NCBI GenBank assembly: GCA_022592435.1
Contig: JABYQS010000144.1
Span: 1 to 64,000 of the forward strand
DNA length: 64,000 nt
Reading direction: 5' to 3'
From: Cerioporus squamosus
Lineage: Eukaryota; Basidiomycota; Agaricomycetes; Polyporales; Polyporaceae
Below are positions 44,909 to 56,063 of the stretch, one piece after another. The position numbers were made by a program, and so were the translations under genes. The notes below the pieces were generated by a model. The model was not told the origin of the DNA, ran no database searches, and saw only the letters and a list, made by a program, of their open reading frames with translations. The first letter of the stretch is position 1. Each line of letters begins with the position of its first letter.

Positions 44909-46042
44909 ATACCTCCATCCATTCACTGACAGTCACGTAGTCACGACCGTACTCTACCTGACCTGTGCCGTGGGTTTCTGACGGAACTCGCCCGGCGGAA
45001 GTTGAGCTGCATGCGAAGCATAGCAGACTAGACGATAGCTTAGCCATTCTGCGGTAACATGTGCAACATTGATAGGGCGCGATCGTCGTTGTAAATGGCC
45101 GTGAATGAAGCCTTGTCCACATATATGCGTGACAGAGAACGCGACATACCGGTCAGGAACGACTTGTCCCATACGCCACCCCTCGAGCGTCAGTGGCATT
45201 CGGTGATAAATTCCATTGCATTGGGTGGAGAGCGAGTTACATTATGTTCTGAGTCGCGTGCCACGGACGTCCTGAATCATAGTCCCAGCAGCTTGGAAGT
45301 CATATCGCAAACATGTGTCTGATAGCGGTCAACCGAGTCCCGTATGACTTACTGTTGACATCAGGTAGTCGTGGACATCCGGAGGTACAGCACTTGCCAA
45401 GGTATGGTGCGCCATGCAGGAGAGGGGGAGTGACTCAGCGACGGCCGCAGGTTTGGGTTTAAAAACTTGGATGTCACGTGACTCCTGCCAGTCGACAGAC
45501 GAATGAGACCAAAGTGAAAGGGAAGCACAAGAAGATAACAACAACCTACTCAAGAGCTTCCTTGGTGGCCTTGTTTCGTACGATCATCCTGCGCGTAATG
45601 CACACAAGACTTGGCTGGCCGTCCCGAAGCATCGAGGTTAAGGCTGCGCCGAACGAGGTCGAGATCGAAGCAGAGGTGGTCGCAGAACGTTACGGGGCGG
45701 AGGTTGCGCAAGAGCCGTGGCCTGGACGCAGGACGTTGAAACGACACATGACGTTGAGGCCGGAGAGGTCATGGGAGAGAATGAGACCTTCGCGATGCTT
45801 TCGCCACGGAGGATGGCCGATATCATCAGCATGATCAAGCCGAAGTTCTCGCGCTTGAGCAACTCCCTTCAACAGCTTCAGTCCGCAAACTTAGCGGGGG
45901 AATGCAGTCTACGGTCGCAACGTCGTCGAAGGCCTAGGATTCGATGAGCACCCCGTTGCGGCGTGCGGGCCAGTCTGCGTCTGCTTTGTGTGTCATTCTC
46001 GACTGTGTTCAGATGGCGCCTTCCTAGGGCGGGATGAACCAC
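44909..46042. other. intergenic with one possible coding stretch
   Basis: Within 45478-45947 the plus strand shows protein-like text in two frames. In one frame it reads IEVKAAPNEVEIEAEVVAER. In the other it reads ENETFAMLSPRRMADIISMI and KPKFSRLSNSLQQLQSANLA. A single spliced or frameshifted gene is possible, but no clean intron was found. It would converge with the RFC1 remnant. Confidence 0.3.
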
Positions 46043-49000
46043 CTCTTCCGCATCTGGAACCTCATCATCGACCTATTTGCCCGCATGAGTACCTGGACAA
46101 CACCAGTCAAACGACAGAGCACTCACATCGAACGCTTCTTCGATATCCGGGGCAGGTCCAGCAGCGGCGATCTTCTTCGGCGCCTTCCCAAGCGCTTCGG
46201 CTTTGTGGAACGCGACGGGATGGTCGCGGGAGTTGTACCTATGTGCGGGGACCTACATGTCAGCACACGCTCCCACAACGTCAGCCAGTGTGTAGCGGGG
46301 CGCACTTCTTTGCGAACGAGGTCTTGGTGGCCGTCGAGATCTTCTTGAGGACGTGGGTGTCCGCGTTGTCGCCCACACCAAGCTCGACGATCGTGTCCCA
46401 GTCCTCGCGCGTGAGGAAGTACTCGTCCATGAACTCAATTGTGTCGTCCACGGCGCTCTGAAAGAACAACAGTGTATCTTAGCACGAGGTTAGACGAGTG
46501 CATTGGCGTTGAAGGGACGTACCGCGCCCTTCTCCATGAACAGCTGCACGATATGGGGGAAGAGCGACGGGATGTACGACTGCCGGATCTCGGACTTATC
46601 ACCCGACACCTTGAGCCGCATCCATGCCTACACGTCAGTAAGTTGCCGACTGAGCTTCGTCTGCTTAGAGTTCTGGCCAAGCCATCTGGGAAACATCGTC
46701 AATATTATCATCAAACTCTGCGCGGTAGTATGCAGGGGTGGCCGGGAAGGTGGGGCACGTACTGTGGGAACGACATGGCATTGGGTCCGCCGTAGCCTGC
46801 ACCCATGTCGTAGAGGAAGGACGCCGGCCGCACCGTAGAGCAGACTGCGTGCAGTGGCATCAGGGACCAGTACTGGTTGGGGCTAGCAGATGACGTCAGA
46901 GGAGGGAGGGATAAGCAGGAGACGAGGAACATACCCATGGATGAGACTGTCGACAAGGTCGCCATCTGAGAGCGAGCGCGCCGGCTTGTCCATGAGCTCG
47001 AGGTGCTTGAGCGTCTTCTCGGGCCCATCGGCGTTCTTGATGCGCGAAGGCGTCGTCTTCAGGTAGTTTTCCTGCATGAACAGCGGCACGAAAGACGGGT
47101 CGTGGAAGTAAAGCTCCATCTTGTCGCCGAGCGTCTCTCGCGAGGTCGGCGAGAACATCTGCGGGCCAAGCATCTTGTTGAGGACGCCGAACGGCGTCAT
47201 CACCGAGTACTTCTCGTTCATCTTGACCCTGTCGCACTGTCAGCATGCATCGAGCGCCAGTCTAAGTGGGCTGAGACATACATGGATTTGCCCTCATCGA
47301 AGTCCATAGTTGTGCTAGACAGCCTCCACGTCGCGAGCATGTTTAGAACCTGCCGGATGTCCGACTGTGCACCCTGGACCAGCTGGTCAACGACGTTCGC
47401 GGGGACCTTCATCTTCTCCCTACGAGATGATGAGTGCGACGCCCCGATAGTCGCAATGACACACCTACTTGTAGAGAATACTGAGGATCCTTGAGCGGAT
47501 CGCTTGTGCTTCGGGCCTCCTGAACGTCATGGTGTACGTGACATTGATCAGGGGCTTCAGCTTCTGCGCTCGCCGGTCGCGTTCGCTATACAAATGATAG
47601 GAATCTTGGTCTTCTTGATGAGAGCAGTGAGTGCACCGACGCCACCGCGGTCGCCAGCTGACATGCCGTCGACCTCGTCCATGATGAGGCACGACTTGTC
47701 GGTGATGGTCACTCCAGCAGCGTTTGTCTTCTACAAACGAGAACGTTTCAGCAACACGGAAACCTTCACGAGACTCGAGAACTTACAGCTCCACCGGTCA
47801 TCCACGCCCCACCGGTCATCCACCCATCCAGTGACGAGTTCATGATGTCTGTGCTGTTCTCGACGAGCTTCTTGCTCCGCGCGTCACTGGCGTTGAGCTC
47901 GATTGGCGTGAACCCCGCGAGCTTCGCACACAGGTGGGCGCTGGTCGTCTTCCCGATTCCTGGAGGACCAGTGATCATGACCGCGCGGAATACGTTCATG
48001 CCATCCTTGCCTGATCTCTTGAAATTCGACTTGAGACTGCTGTCCCAGCTGCTCAGCCACGCCTGCAGCTTCTCAATGTTCGTCTTGTTGCCGCAGATCT
48101 CCTTCAGCGTCTGCGGGGCGCAGCGGTCTGTCCAGAGTTGGTTCGTTGCTGCGGGCTTCGCAGCACTGTTCGCCAGGTAAGTACCTGAGCATGTTTCATG
48201 TTGAGTCACTTACACTCCACTCGCGGCGGTCTCCTTCGCGGCTTGCTTCTCGCGCTTCTCCATCTCCTTCGCACTCTGTCGAATCGCCTCCTGCTCCTTC
48301 TCGATCTTCTTGCGTGTCTTATCGTCGAGGTTGCTCTCGTCTGTCACACGCGTGGTGATGGGGTTTCAGCACACCGTCCTCGTCAAGCGATGCTGGCCGA
48401 GCACGACGAAGGAAGTCTTGGAAGACGGCTGCCCGGTGACGCGCCTGCCGTAACGCTTCGCCAGCTCGACCGCCTTGTCGCGGGGCAGGCCGCTCAGCTC
48501 GCCGGTGAACACGAAGGACAGGCCGGCGAGGCAGTTTGAATCTGAAGGAATCGGTATTTCCTTCGAACCAGGGTTGGACGGACCGGCGCGTGCCTTCATC
48601 GCATACCAGCTGTACAGTAATGTCAGCGTTTGATCGATTTCGGCCAGGAAAGAACGCACTTGGGCTTCTTCACGGACTTGTCTTCAGCCTTGTCCTCTGT
48701 TCTAGCCGACTTCTTCTCCTCCGCCTTCGCCGGCTTCTTCTCCTCCGCCTTCGCCGGTTTTCGCCGGTTTCTTGTCCTCAGTCTTCGCTTTCGTAGCTGA
48801 CTTGGCTGGCGTCGACTTCGCAGGAGCTGACTTCGCCGGAGTCTTCTTCGTGGGCGCTGGAGCCTTGCCCTTACCCTGCTTGATGACCTCGTCGTTGTCT
48901 TCGTCCATCACGAAGTCGTCATCGTCATCTTCCTCCCCTGACGATGCGATGAAGTCGTCGTCCTTTGTCTTCTTCTTGCGAGCGGACGTGGACGTAACGG

Positions 49001-49205
49001 CCTCGCGGGGAGTCGCCGTCTTCCGGGGAGTAGCGTCCTCCTTCTTGAAATGCTTGGACTCCCTCGCATTCGCTTCAGGTTTCGGAGCAGACGTGCTCGG
49101 ACGGGGCTTAGATGTGGCTTGCTTCTTCTTGGGCGGCGATACCTCGGCCTCGTCGTCGTCGCTGGACACGACCATCTTCGCTTTGCGCTTCAGTGGTGCT
49201 GAGAC
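46043..49205 (-). pseudogene. RFC1: replication factor C subunit 1, strongly decayed copy
   Basis: RFC1 is the large clamp-loader subunit that loads PCNA. Pieces in order are a Lys/acid-rich linker (VVSSDDDEAEVSPPKKKQ, 49175), a BRCT domain (CLAGLSFVFTGELSGLPRD, 48540-48390), AAA+ with Walker A GPPGIGKTT (about 47965) and Walker B CLIMDEVDGM (about 47680). The collar follows (SDIRQVLNMLATWRLSS, FGVLNKMLGPQMFSPTSRET, LMPLHAVCSTVRPASFLYD, YFLTREDWDTIVELGVGDN, HPVAFHKAEALGKAPKKIA). Lesions are a 1-nt insertion in the T run 48758-48761, and a deletion with frame change after SFVVLG near 48390. There is also a 2-nt insertion near 47577-47581 before QKLKPL and an in-frame TAG at 46628-46630 before AWMRLKVSGDKSE. 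The N-terminus with the PIP box is absent. Many GT-AG introns are retained. RFC1 is essential, so an intact copy should exist elsewhere. Confidence 0.9.
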
Positions 49206-52200
49206 GGGAACGTAGGCAAGGATCTCGGTCTGCTGCTCTAGTGTGACCTCCGAGGCACCGGCGTGGAAGCGAGAGGCGAGCCGACCCAGCTCAACACGAA
49301 CTTCGTTTGTTCCGCCCTCCGCGCGCGAATTCGTGTGAGGATAGCGGTGGACAGCGATGAGAACATTGTTGTCAGGTCTCTACTGCATGCGGTGTAAAGG
49401 ATGCGTCCGTACGGTCCATGGATCGGCATGCGGGTGGCCCCTCTGGAAGTGGGAGCGCCACGGCTTCTCAGCTTGCGACCGACGGACATCTCGGGGCGCT
49501 ACCGCCGGACATCTCGGGACGCGACCGCCAGTGCACGGTCGTCCTCGCTGGGCGTCCGCAGTCGGGAGGTAGGAAGCTACGTGCGTTGTATGACGTGTTG
49601 CCACTGCTAGGGTTTTCGTGCCCTACGCTGCTGCCGCCGAGCAAAGGGGGCGCGGGTGAAACTGACAGGAAGGCAGGAAAACAGATTGAAGCAAAAGACT
49701 AAAGCGACATAAGTGATAGGACGGGAGCACATCGAAGTAAACCGCTGCGTCTTCGGATGGTAACACAAGTACTCACTTTGCGCCACAGGTATCATATTCC
49801 TCCTCGAACTCGTGCCAAGCGAGACTTGCAAATCCGCCGTGCCTGGTGCATCCTCCGGAGCAGACTTGCATGTGTCTCCGCGCCGGGGAGAATAGCCGAC
49901 ATACGATATGGAGTGAGGTCCCGGACGATGACGATGCGAGTGTTCGGGCTCCGAATCATCCATGCTCTCTTGGAAGAACTCGAGATCGAAGGTCGGAGAG
50001 CATGGAGACTTGTAGCCTTAGGAAGTCTCCTGTAGACCTGAATTTGAAGATGAGAGAATGCGAGCTCACATACCAATGTCTCTGCAGCAGCTCTTCACGA
50101 CCAATGCCATTCCGCCCCCGCCCCTCACGTGCGTACGCAGAACAAAGGGTAATTTTGAGCATCGCTACCAATGAGCACGAGAAAGCGTAAGCCGCGCGCT
50201 CTCAAATACGTATGGCGAACTGACGAGGATGAGTAGTCTCGAGGTGACCCAGTATGCACTAGTCAAGGAGGCAGGCGCAGGGACGGGGCGGACAAGAGAG
50301 CAGCCGACACAACTTGGGAGCGGCAGACGAAAAGCCAGAGGGTAAAGGGAGACCCTCAGTCGACTTACAACTTCATGTTATGTAAGTACAGTTCAATATC
50401 AATTCGCGTCGCGTCTCGGCGCCTGCGACTCATCCTTCAGCCACGTGCCCGCCGTCCTTGCTCCCGACCGTCAGTGTCACCTCCTGAGTCGTCTTCAACT
50501 TCAAGTTCCAAACATTCCCCGCACACTCTTGATATCACCATTCTGGTCGCTGAACCCACAACGCCCGACATCATCATGCTCGCGTTCTATCGTTCATGCT
50601 ACCCATTCCAGTCGATCTTCACTCTGGCTCAATCGTAAACATACATTCATGCTGCAAGAAGATGACGCGCTACAAGTGCTTTGCAAATGCGGACCAGCTC
50701 AAGTAAACCTCACGGGTTCGGAGATTGGTCCCGTCTCCAGTGCAAGGGTGAGTCTTTGCATGACTCTGCTTGATGGATGCTTCATACGTGGCCAAGTTAC
50801 TTGTCGATTGTTGTCTCAAGCAGAGCACACTTTACCCTCAGCCACGAGACAAGAAATTCGGTCGACTGCTCCCCCCCCCCCAGCCCCCAGCTCCGCGAGG
50901 CCGTCTTCGATTGTGATATGACCGGGTACGGCTTCATCCGTACATACTGCGTCAAGGCCGACATCTGACATTGCAGGGCATTTATCGCGCACCTTTCGTC
51001 ACCAGTTCGGACACATACACCTGTTGTGACTTTCTGTTCCGCTCATCTCTTCCCCGGCTCTATCGGGTGTCGCCTTCGCCACCCTCCCCGGTCCTCTACC
51101 CGCTCTCTCTCGCTCTCGGACTCTCCTCAGCTTGTGGGATTCCAACAGTTGCACCACCTTCTCAATCATCACGGCGAGCGGGTGTATTATGGTGGCTGAG
51201 AGAGTGCAGAGCAGGGTGACACACGGCGCACGCGTTGTTATCCTGCTGTCTCCATCCTCTACGGACCGCGGACCACGCTCATCCTCCATCACGCCAGCCC
51301 ATCGTCCGCCACCGTTCCTCCTTTGACCGCGGTGTACGGGCCTCAGCGCAGCAGCCCGTCGCCGGCGCCGCAAACGTACAAGATAATGAGAAGAGGAGAA
51401 GGAGACGGGGGACCCGCGTCCTCCCCTGCTCTCTCATTGTGAGGCTTGCACGTCATCCTCGCCGGTACCCCGAAGATCCGTCAAACTGGGGACGTACTCA
51501 GCCTGAGCTTTGAGGGGATCCTGCCCAACACGTACGCATCGGTGCGGTCCGCATTTCGCTGACCTACGACCTGATACACCCGCGTTGTCGCCATCTCTCT
51601 CCTTGTCACGCCAGCCAGCCAGGAGAGTTGCATGTCTATCGTCTTGCAAGGTCTCCAGAGTGTGTCGGCGGGGAAGATGGATAGTCCTCATACATCCGGT
51701 GACATGACGGAACTTCTGTGGCGAAGTGGTATTTCGTGATTGTGCAACCTACTGGTGAATCGTGTGTTCGTTAGTTCTAGTCCTTCTATTGTCTTTCTCT
51801 GCCATGCATGCCCTGCCCCGCCCGACCTCAGCGACGCCTCCGCTTCCCAGCGCGTAGCCCACTGTGTGTCGTCGTGTCTCGGGAGCGCGGATGTCGCTGC
51901 AGAACATCACGTATTCAAGGCTGAGGATTGAGACGCGACGGACAATAGTGACATAACGTATCTGGTATGGATCCCATGTACGCGACACAGTCTACTAGGC
52001 GACAGCGACAGAGTGAGAACGCAGCGATGAGGCTGTTGGGCTTATGTAGTATTTTTGTGACCTTGCCAGGACGTATGCGTTTGAAGCAGGCCGAGAGCAA
52101 GTGAGCGAGGTCGAGAGGCTGGAAGACTATGACAGCGGAAGGCGAAGCGTAAAGACGGCTTCAATCAGGAGAAATATATCTGAGTCGAGAGAGCTCTCGA

Positions 52201-52289
52201 GACTCGGGAGGAGCAATAGCCTGATACTCAGGTACGCGAGCACTCACTCTATGCTACGATAATTCTCAAGATAACTACCTAAGCATCAG
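49206..52289. other. intergenic, no supported gene
   Basis: Only short or low-complexity frames on both strands. The minus frame at 49607-49963 (DDSEPEHSHRHRPGPHSISY) and the plus frame around 51230-51440 (CYPAVSILYGPRTTLILHHA) are the most protein-like, but no splice structure or family was found. The expected N-terminal exons of RFC1 are not here. Confidence 0.3.
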
Positions 52290-52860
52290 ACGAAGAAGGC
52301 AGGTGGGCGTAGCAAACGAGGAGGGTAGGCGGCCCGAGGAGGGGGGTGGGCAGGTGAGCCAGCGAGCGATGGTCGTGAGTGAGACCCATACAGCCAGTAG
52401 GCGAGATGGAGACGGTGTGGCAGGCGAGCGAGACAGTGATGACGAGGCGGGGTAGGCGGAGGGGAGACGGAGCGGCAAGCAGGATGGAGCGGCAGGCAGG
52501 ATGGAGACAGCGCAGGAGGCGAGCGAGACTCAGATGACGATATGACGAGGCGGCATAGGCAGGCGCGAGATGGCGGGGCAGGCGAGATGGAGACAGTGGT
52601 GATGAGGCGAGGTAGGCGGGCGGGAGACGGATTTGGAGCGGCAGGCGAGACGAAGACGGCGCAGGAGGCAAGCGAGACAGAGTTGGCGAGATGGGCAAGA
52701 TAGAGATGACGAGATAGGCAAGACAGCGATGGCAAAGCGGGTGAGCGAGGCGAAGACAGGTGGTGGTAAAGAGAGGCCGGCAGGCGATCGAGCGAGAGAC
52801 GGGCAAATAAGCAAGACGAGGACGCACAATTCAGAGGCGTGAAGAGGAGTTACGGGCAGC
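52290..52860. repeat. purine-rich imperfect tandem repeat
   Basis: The plus strand is almost purely G/A with scattered T and C. It is built from variants of GGCAGGCGAGATGGAGACAG and GATGACGAGGCGGGTAGGCG repeated with irregular spacing of about 40-60 bp. Long Ser/Leu/Pro-rich frames on the minus strand here are translations of the repeat, not genes. Confidence 0.7.
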
Positions 52861-53239
52861 CAAGCCGGCGAGCGAGCCGTTGCGGATAGAAGGACAGGCC
52901 AGCGAGATTCGTGGGCAGGAGACGTGAGGCAGGTCCGGCACATTGGGCGATGAGGAGCGCAAGTTGCAGCTGGGTGAGATGGGCAAGCGAGCGTCCGGGC
53001 AGACGAACAAGTATGCAAGCGGGAAAGGGGCGAACAAGGGTGCAGGGTGGGAAGCTGGACGTACGAGAGACGAGGTCGGCGTAGCGCAGGGACTGCGTGG
53101 AGGACGGGGGCGACGTCTTCCCAGACGTCCGAAGAGGGCCGACGCTCAATGATGCAGAACGACAGTTCCGAGCCTGCAACGAGCTAGTGGAAGACGGGCG
53201 GCCTGATGCGGGAGGGCAGGAAGTCGTGTCCTGTGCCAA
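52861..53239. other. transition between purine-rich repeat and interrupted gene
   Basis: Purine-rich tendency fades. The 3' end of the interrupted gene may reach into this part, but no stop could be assigned. Confidence 0.3.
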
Positions 53240-53790
53240 GACTGATTTATTCGTTTCCTCAAACATCGTGAACTCAGCGTCAGTGAAGAGCGCGCTCAAT
53301 CGCTTGTAGATGTACAGGCAGTACGATCGTGTTCCCGGAGTGCGAGGATTACGCAAGGGACACAGGTCGTGGGGAGCTGCTACCCAAGAGCGCGCCAGGT
53401 CGGATGGTGCTGTGACTGGCAATAGTGGAATCACTCTTGCGGCAGTCTTCCCTCGCCTTCTCCGCAGCCGTCGACGTACTGGCATCGCCGCCGTCCGATG
53501 GACGCCTGGTATGTTCGACGTCTTGGGCGGATTGGGCTGGCTGAGCGGGTTGCTGAGTGGAATGAACGGGTTGAGCGCGTTGTGGGCCCTGAATCGGCGC
53601 CTGTACTTCGGCAGGGAAATGGGCATCCTTAGCGGGGGTCTGCGGAGGCGATGTCGAAGGAGTGCACCGCCCTGTGGCAGCAGGTTTCGGTAGTGGTGGT
53701 GGCGGCACGGCAGCGCTGACCTGGCCGGGGAACTTCTGCTGACTCGCCTTCCGGCCACCACCAAAAACACTCTGCAGAATCTTCTGGCCT

Positions 53791-53799
53791 CCCAAACCA
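53791..53799. other. 9-bp target-site duplication, left copy
   Basis: CCCAAACCA, identical to 55276-55284 on the far side of the element. Nine bp is the usual duplication length of Mutator-like elements. Confidence 0.85.
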
Positions 53800-55275
53800 G
53801 GATAATTCTATTTGGAAACCCCGGGTGCGCGCAGAACCCGGGTTGCCAGTTAGGAAACCCGGTTTCTCGCAACCCAGGTTTCCAAACTGGCTCCGAGAGG
53901 CCGGCCGGTAAGCGCTCCGTATTATCCCAAAACGGGCGACCGTCGTCGTATGACGTCGCCCTTGTACCCAGGCGCGCGCAACTGGAGGAGAGTAGTAGGC
54001 AAGCCGCTGCAAACTCAATGTACGGAGCAACCGTGTGAGCGCAGAAGCGGAGAAACAAGTGCAAAACTCCCGATTCTGAGGTACATAAGTTCAGAAAGTC
54101 AGCAGCCACACAAGCATACAACGTCAGGCTTCAGCGTAAGACTGGCCAGGCGAAGGCCACCTCGACCGAGTAGCCCGAGAAGATTGTCCCAAGTTCGATC
54201 ATACGTTCGGCCCGGGTCGCACGAGTCCGCAGACATTGCCTGGTTGCAGACTCAGCATGCTAACGGGTCACCGGTAGTCCAGTCGCCTCCGAGCTACGGC
54301 AGCAGCACTCATGCATCATGGCTGGCCATGGCTGCCAGCTGGGTGCCAGGGCCCAGTGGACTAGGCTGAATCGAACTCGGTTCCGGAAGGATGGAACCGA
54401 GGCTAAACGCGAGCCTGTATAGGCTAACCACACAGATAATAATGGAGCCGTTGCGCTAAGAGCAACAAGGTACGATACTCCGAGTCAATCGGCGGGATGA
54501 ATGAACATCAGGAAACGCGTTTGGCGCTATCCCGGCTGTGCGGTGCTAGGTGGAGCGACAGCGCGATAGAGATCCCCCCCATCATACCGAGCCGCCGGTC
54601 TCTGCCCGGAGCGCCCTGTCTCTACCTGGCTCTATCCGGAGCAGCTGTCTCTATCCGGCTCTGTCCAGAGACACGTCCGAGCCCTCCCCCTTCCCCTCTC
54701 CCCATCCCACCTCAATATTCTGTTCTTAATGGCCGACTACTGCCCCATCATGATCACATTTTCATGGTAAGAGCTGTTCTGCCCCTCCGGTACCAGTGTC
54801 CAGTAAGTGTTCACAGAGCTCGAGCTTGCCGACGGGAAAATGATTCCCCGATAGCTCGGATAGAGTCGGATAGAGCCCATAGAGCCACAGAGACGCCTGT
54901 CTCCGCACAGCAAATAACGCGTTTCCTGATGAACTCGAGCCTGCCACAGTAAGTACTAATGCAGTCAGCTTGCATAGCGGCTTGCCCTCCCTCGCGTCCG
55001 TGTCCGGCCTGGCCAACCCTAGCCAAAGCTCCTCGTCCTTGCGTCCGCGTAGCACATTCCGCGTCCAGCAAAGCTCATTGACGAAGCTGGATTGCCAGAG
55101 TGGCTTTGGAGGACGCATACGACGGCGCGCCGGGCTATCTGAATTGGGCGCTTCCAGGCCGGCCAGCGCCTAACTTCCGGCCGACCTTGAAACCCCATAC
55201 TAATAGCGACCGGCCGATTATAGTCGCAGAACCCGGGTTCTACTGCGGAACCCGGGTTTCCAAATAGAATTATCC
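53800..55275. mobile_element. non-autonomous Mutator-like DNA transposon, 1,476 bp
   Basis: Both ends begin GGATAATTCTATTTGGAAAC (left read forwards, right read on the minus strand) and stay similar for about 45 bp, including a palindromic AACCCGGGTT. Further subterminal variants (AACCCAGGTT, GAAACCCGG) follow on the left. It is flanked by a perfect 9-bp target duplication, CCCAAACCA. The interior has no transposase-like frame. Its longest frames are low-complexity, and CTCTATCCGG/CTCTGCCCGG motifs repeat at 54590-54670. The 9-bp duplication points to the Mutator superfamily. Elements with 8-bp duplications (hAT, KDZ) are less likely. Perfect duplication and matching ends suggest recent insertion. 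Confidence 0.85.
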
Positions 55276-55284
55276 CCCAAACCA
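55276..55284. other. 9-bp target-site duplication, right copy
   Basis: CCCAAACCA, the partner of 53791-53799. Confidence 0.85.
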
Positions 55285-55442
55285 CGCGACGGTGGTCGCT
55301 CCAACCAGGGGTCAATCAAATGAGGCATCGCTGAGAGCGTTTTGGTTGTCTTAGGCCGAGAATAGGGCAAAGAAACGATAATGATATGCATTTCGGATGC
55401 GCTGCGAAGGAATAGCTGGGAGCAGGAGGCCGCCAACGCCAA

Positions 55443-55796
55443 AAGTTGAAGGCTTCATGTAAGACAAGTGACGGAAGTGGGGCCAGCGCAACGAAGTCAC
55501 AGCGAGGTGATCTTTCGCTGCCAGACTAGTCCAGGAGCACTTACCACCACCACTTAAACTGGTATAGAGATCATCAAGCTTGGTACACAGGGTATGAGGT
55601 CGTTCGTGCGCGCGCGCGAGAGGTGGGCGTGTGCAGAGGGGGGATGGTTCACGACAAATTGAACTTTAACTTGCTGAGCTGCAATCGTCTTGCCATAGTT
55701 TGCTAAATACGTATTGTGCCCGCTTGAGAACAGGTGAGTAGGTAAGGAGCTGGCAGAGGAGAAGGAGGAGGAGAGGACGACGGTGAGCGCAGGATA
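55443..55796. other. intergenic, nothing recognised
   Basis: Upstream side of the interrupted gene. Contains a GAGGAGAAGGAGG-type purine stretch just before the MITE. Confidence 0.35.
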
Positions 55797-56063
55797 CTGT
55801 ACTGATCAGACGTTAGCGGCGGGTCACGCGTCACAAGGCCCTCCGCCGCCGCTATTTCTGGGCCCGGTCACAGGTCACCGGGGGCCCCGCCGCTTGTGAC
55901 GGACCCATCTCCGGCATCAAAACACCATATATGGCATTTTTGCGGGCGGCTCCGCCGCCGTTTGCCCTCCTGTCACGCGTCACCGGGCCCTCCGCCGCCC
56001 CGCCGCTATGGACCGGAGGTGTCACAGCCCAGAACCCCCGCCGCTAACGTCTGATCAGTACAG
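55797..56063. mobile_element. mariner-like MITE, 267 bp
   Basis: It begins CTGTACTGATCAGACGTTAG and ends in the exact reverse complement. The inverted match covers at least 27 bp, up to GCGGCGGG. Each end is flanked by TA, the target duplication of Tc1/mariner elements. There is no coding capacity. The inside is very GC-rich, with two direct copies of TCACGCGTCAC followed by GGCCCTCCGCCGCC (55823 and 55973). This is a typical internally deleted, non-autonomous element. Confidence 0.85.

Larger units (their letters stand above)
53240..55442 (-). pseudogene. unidentified gene interrupted by a DNA transposon
   Basis: Minus-strand coding before the insertion reads MPHLIDPWLERPPSRGLG (up to 55285). 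After it, coding continues QKILQSVFGGGRKASQQK (from 53790), then a Pro/Ala/Gln-rich region (SAAVPPPPLPKPAATGR, VHSTQQPAQPAQSAQDVEHT). If the element at 53800-55275 and one 9-bp target copy are removed, the frame runs through the junction without change. A later piece in another frame (LFTDAEFTMFEETNKSVLAQ, about 53290) may be the next exon. No domain is recognised. The insertion adds stops (reading on gives DNSIWKPGF-like transposon text), so the allele is probably null. Confidence 0.55.

Noticed and set aside
46628..46630. TAG in RFC1 explained by an intron ending CTTACTGACGTGTAG
   Set aside because: The text before it (LGQNSKQTKLSRQL) is conserved coding and the only possible GT donor would leave a 23-bp intron, too short, so the stop is real in this sequence.
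52850..54121. 423-codon open minus-strand frame
   Set aside because: It runs across the transposon left end and the purine-rich repeat in a different frame from the gene-like text. Its composition is Arg/Pro/Ser-rich and it changes character at each boundary, so it is a chance frame.
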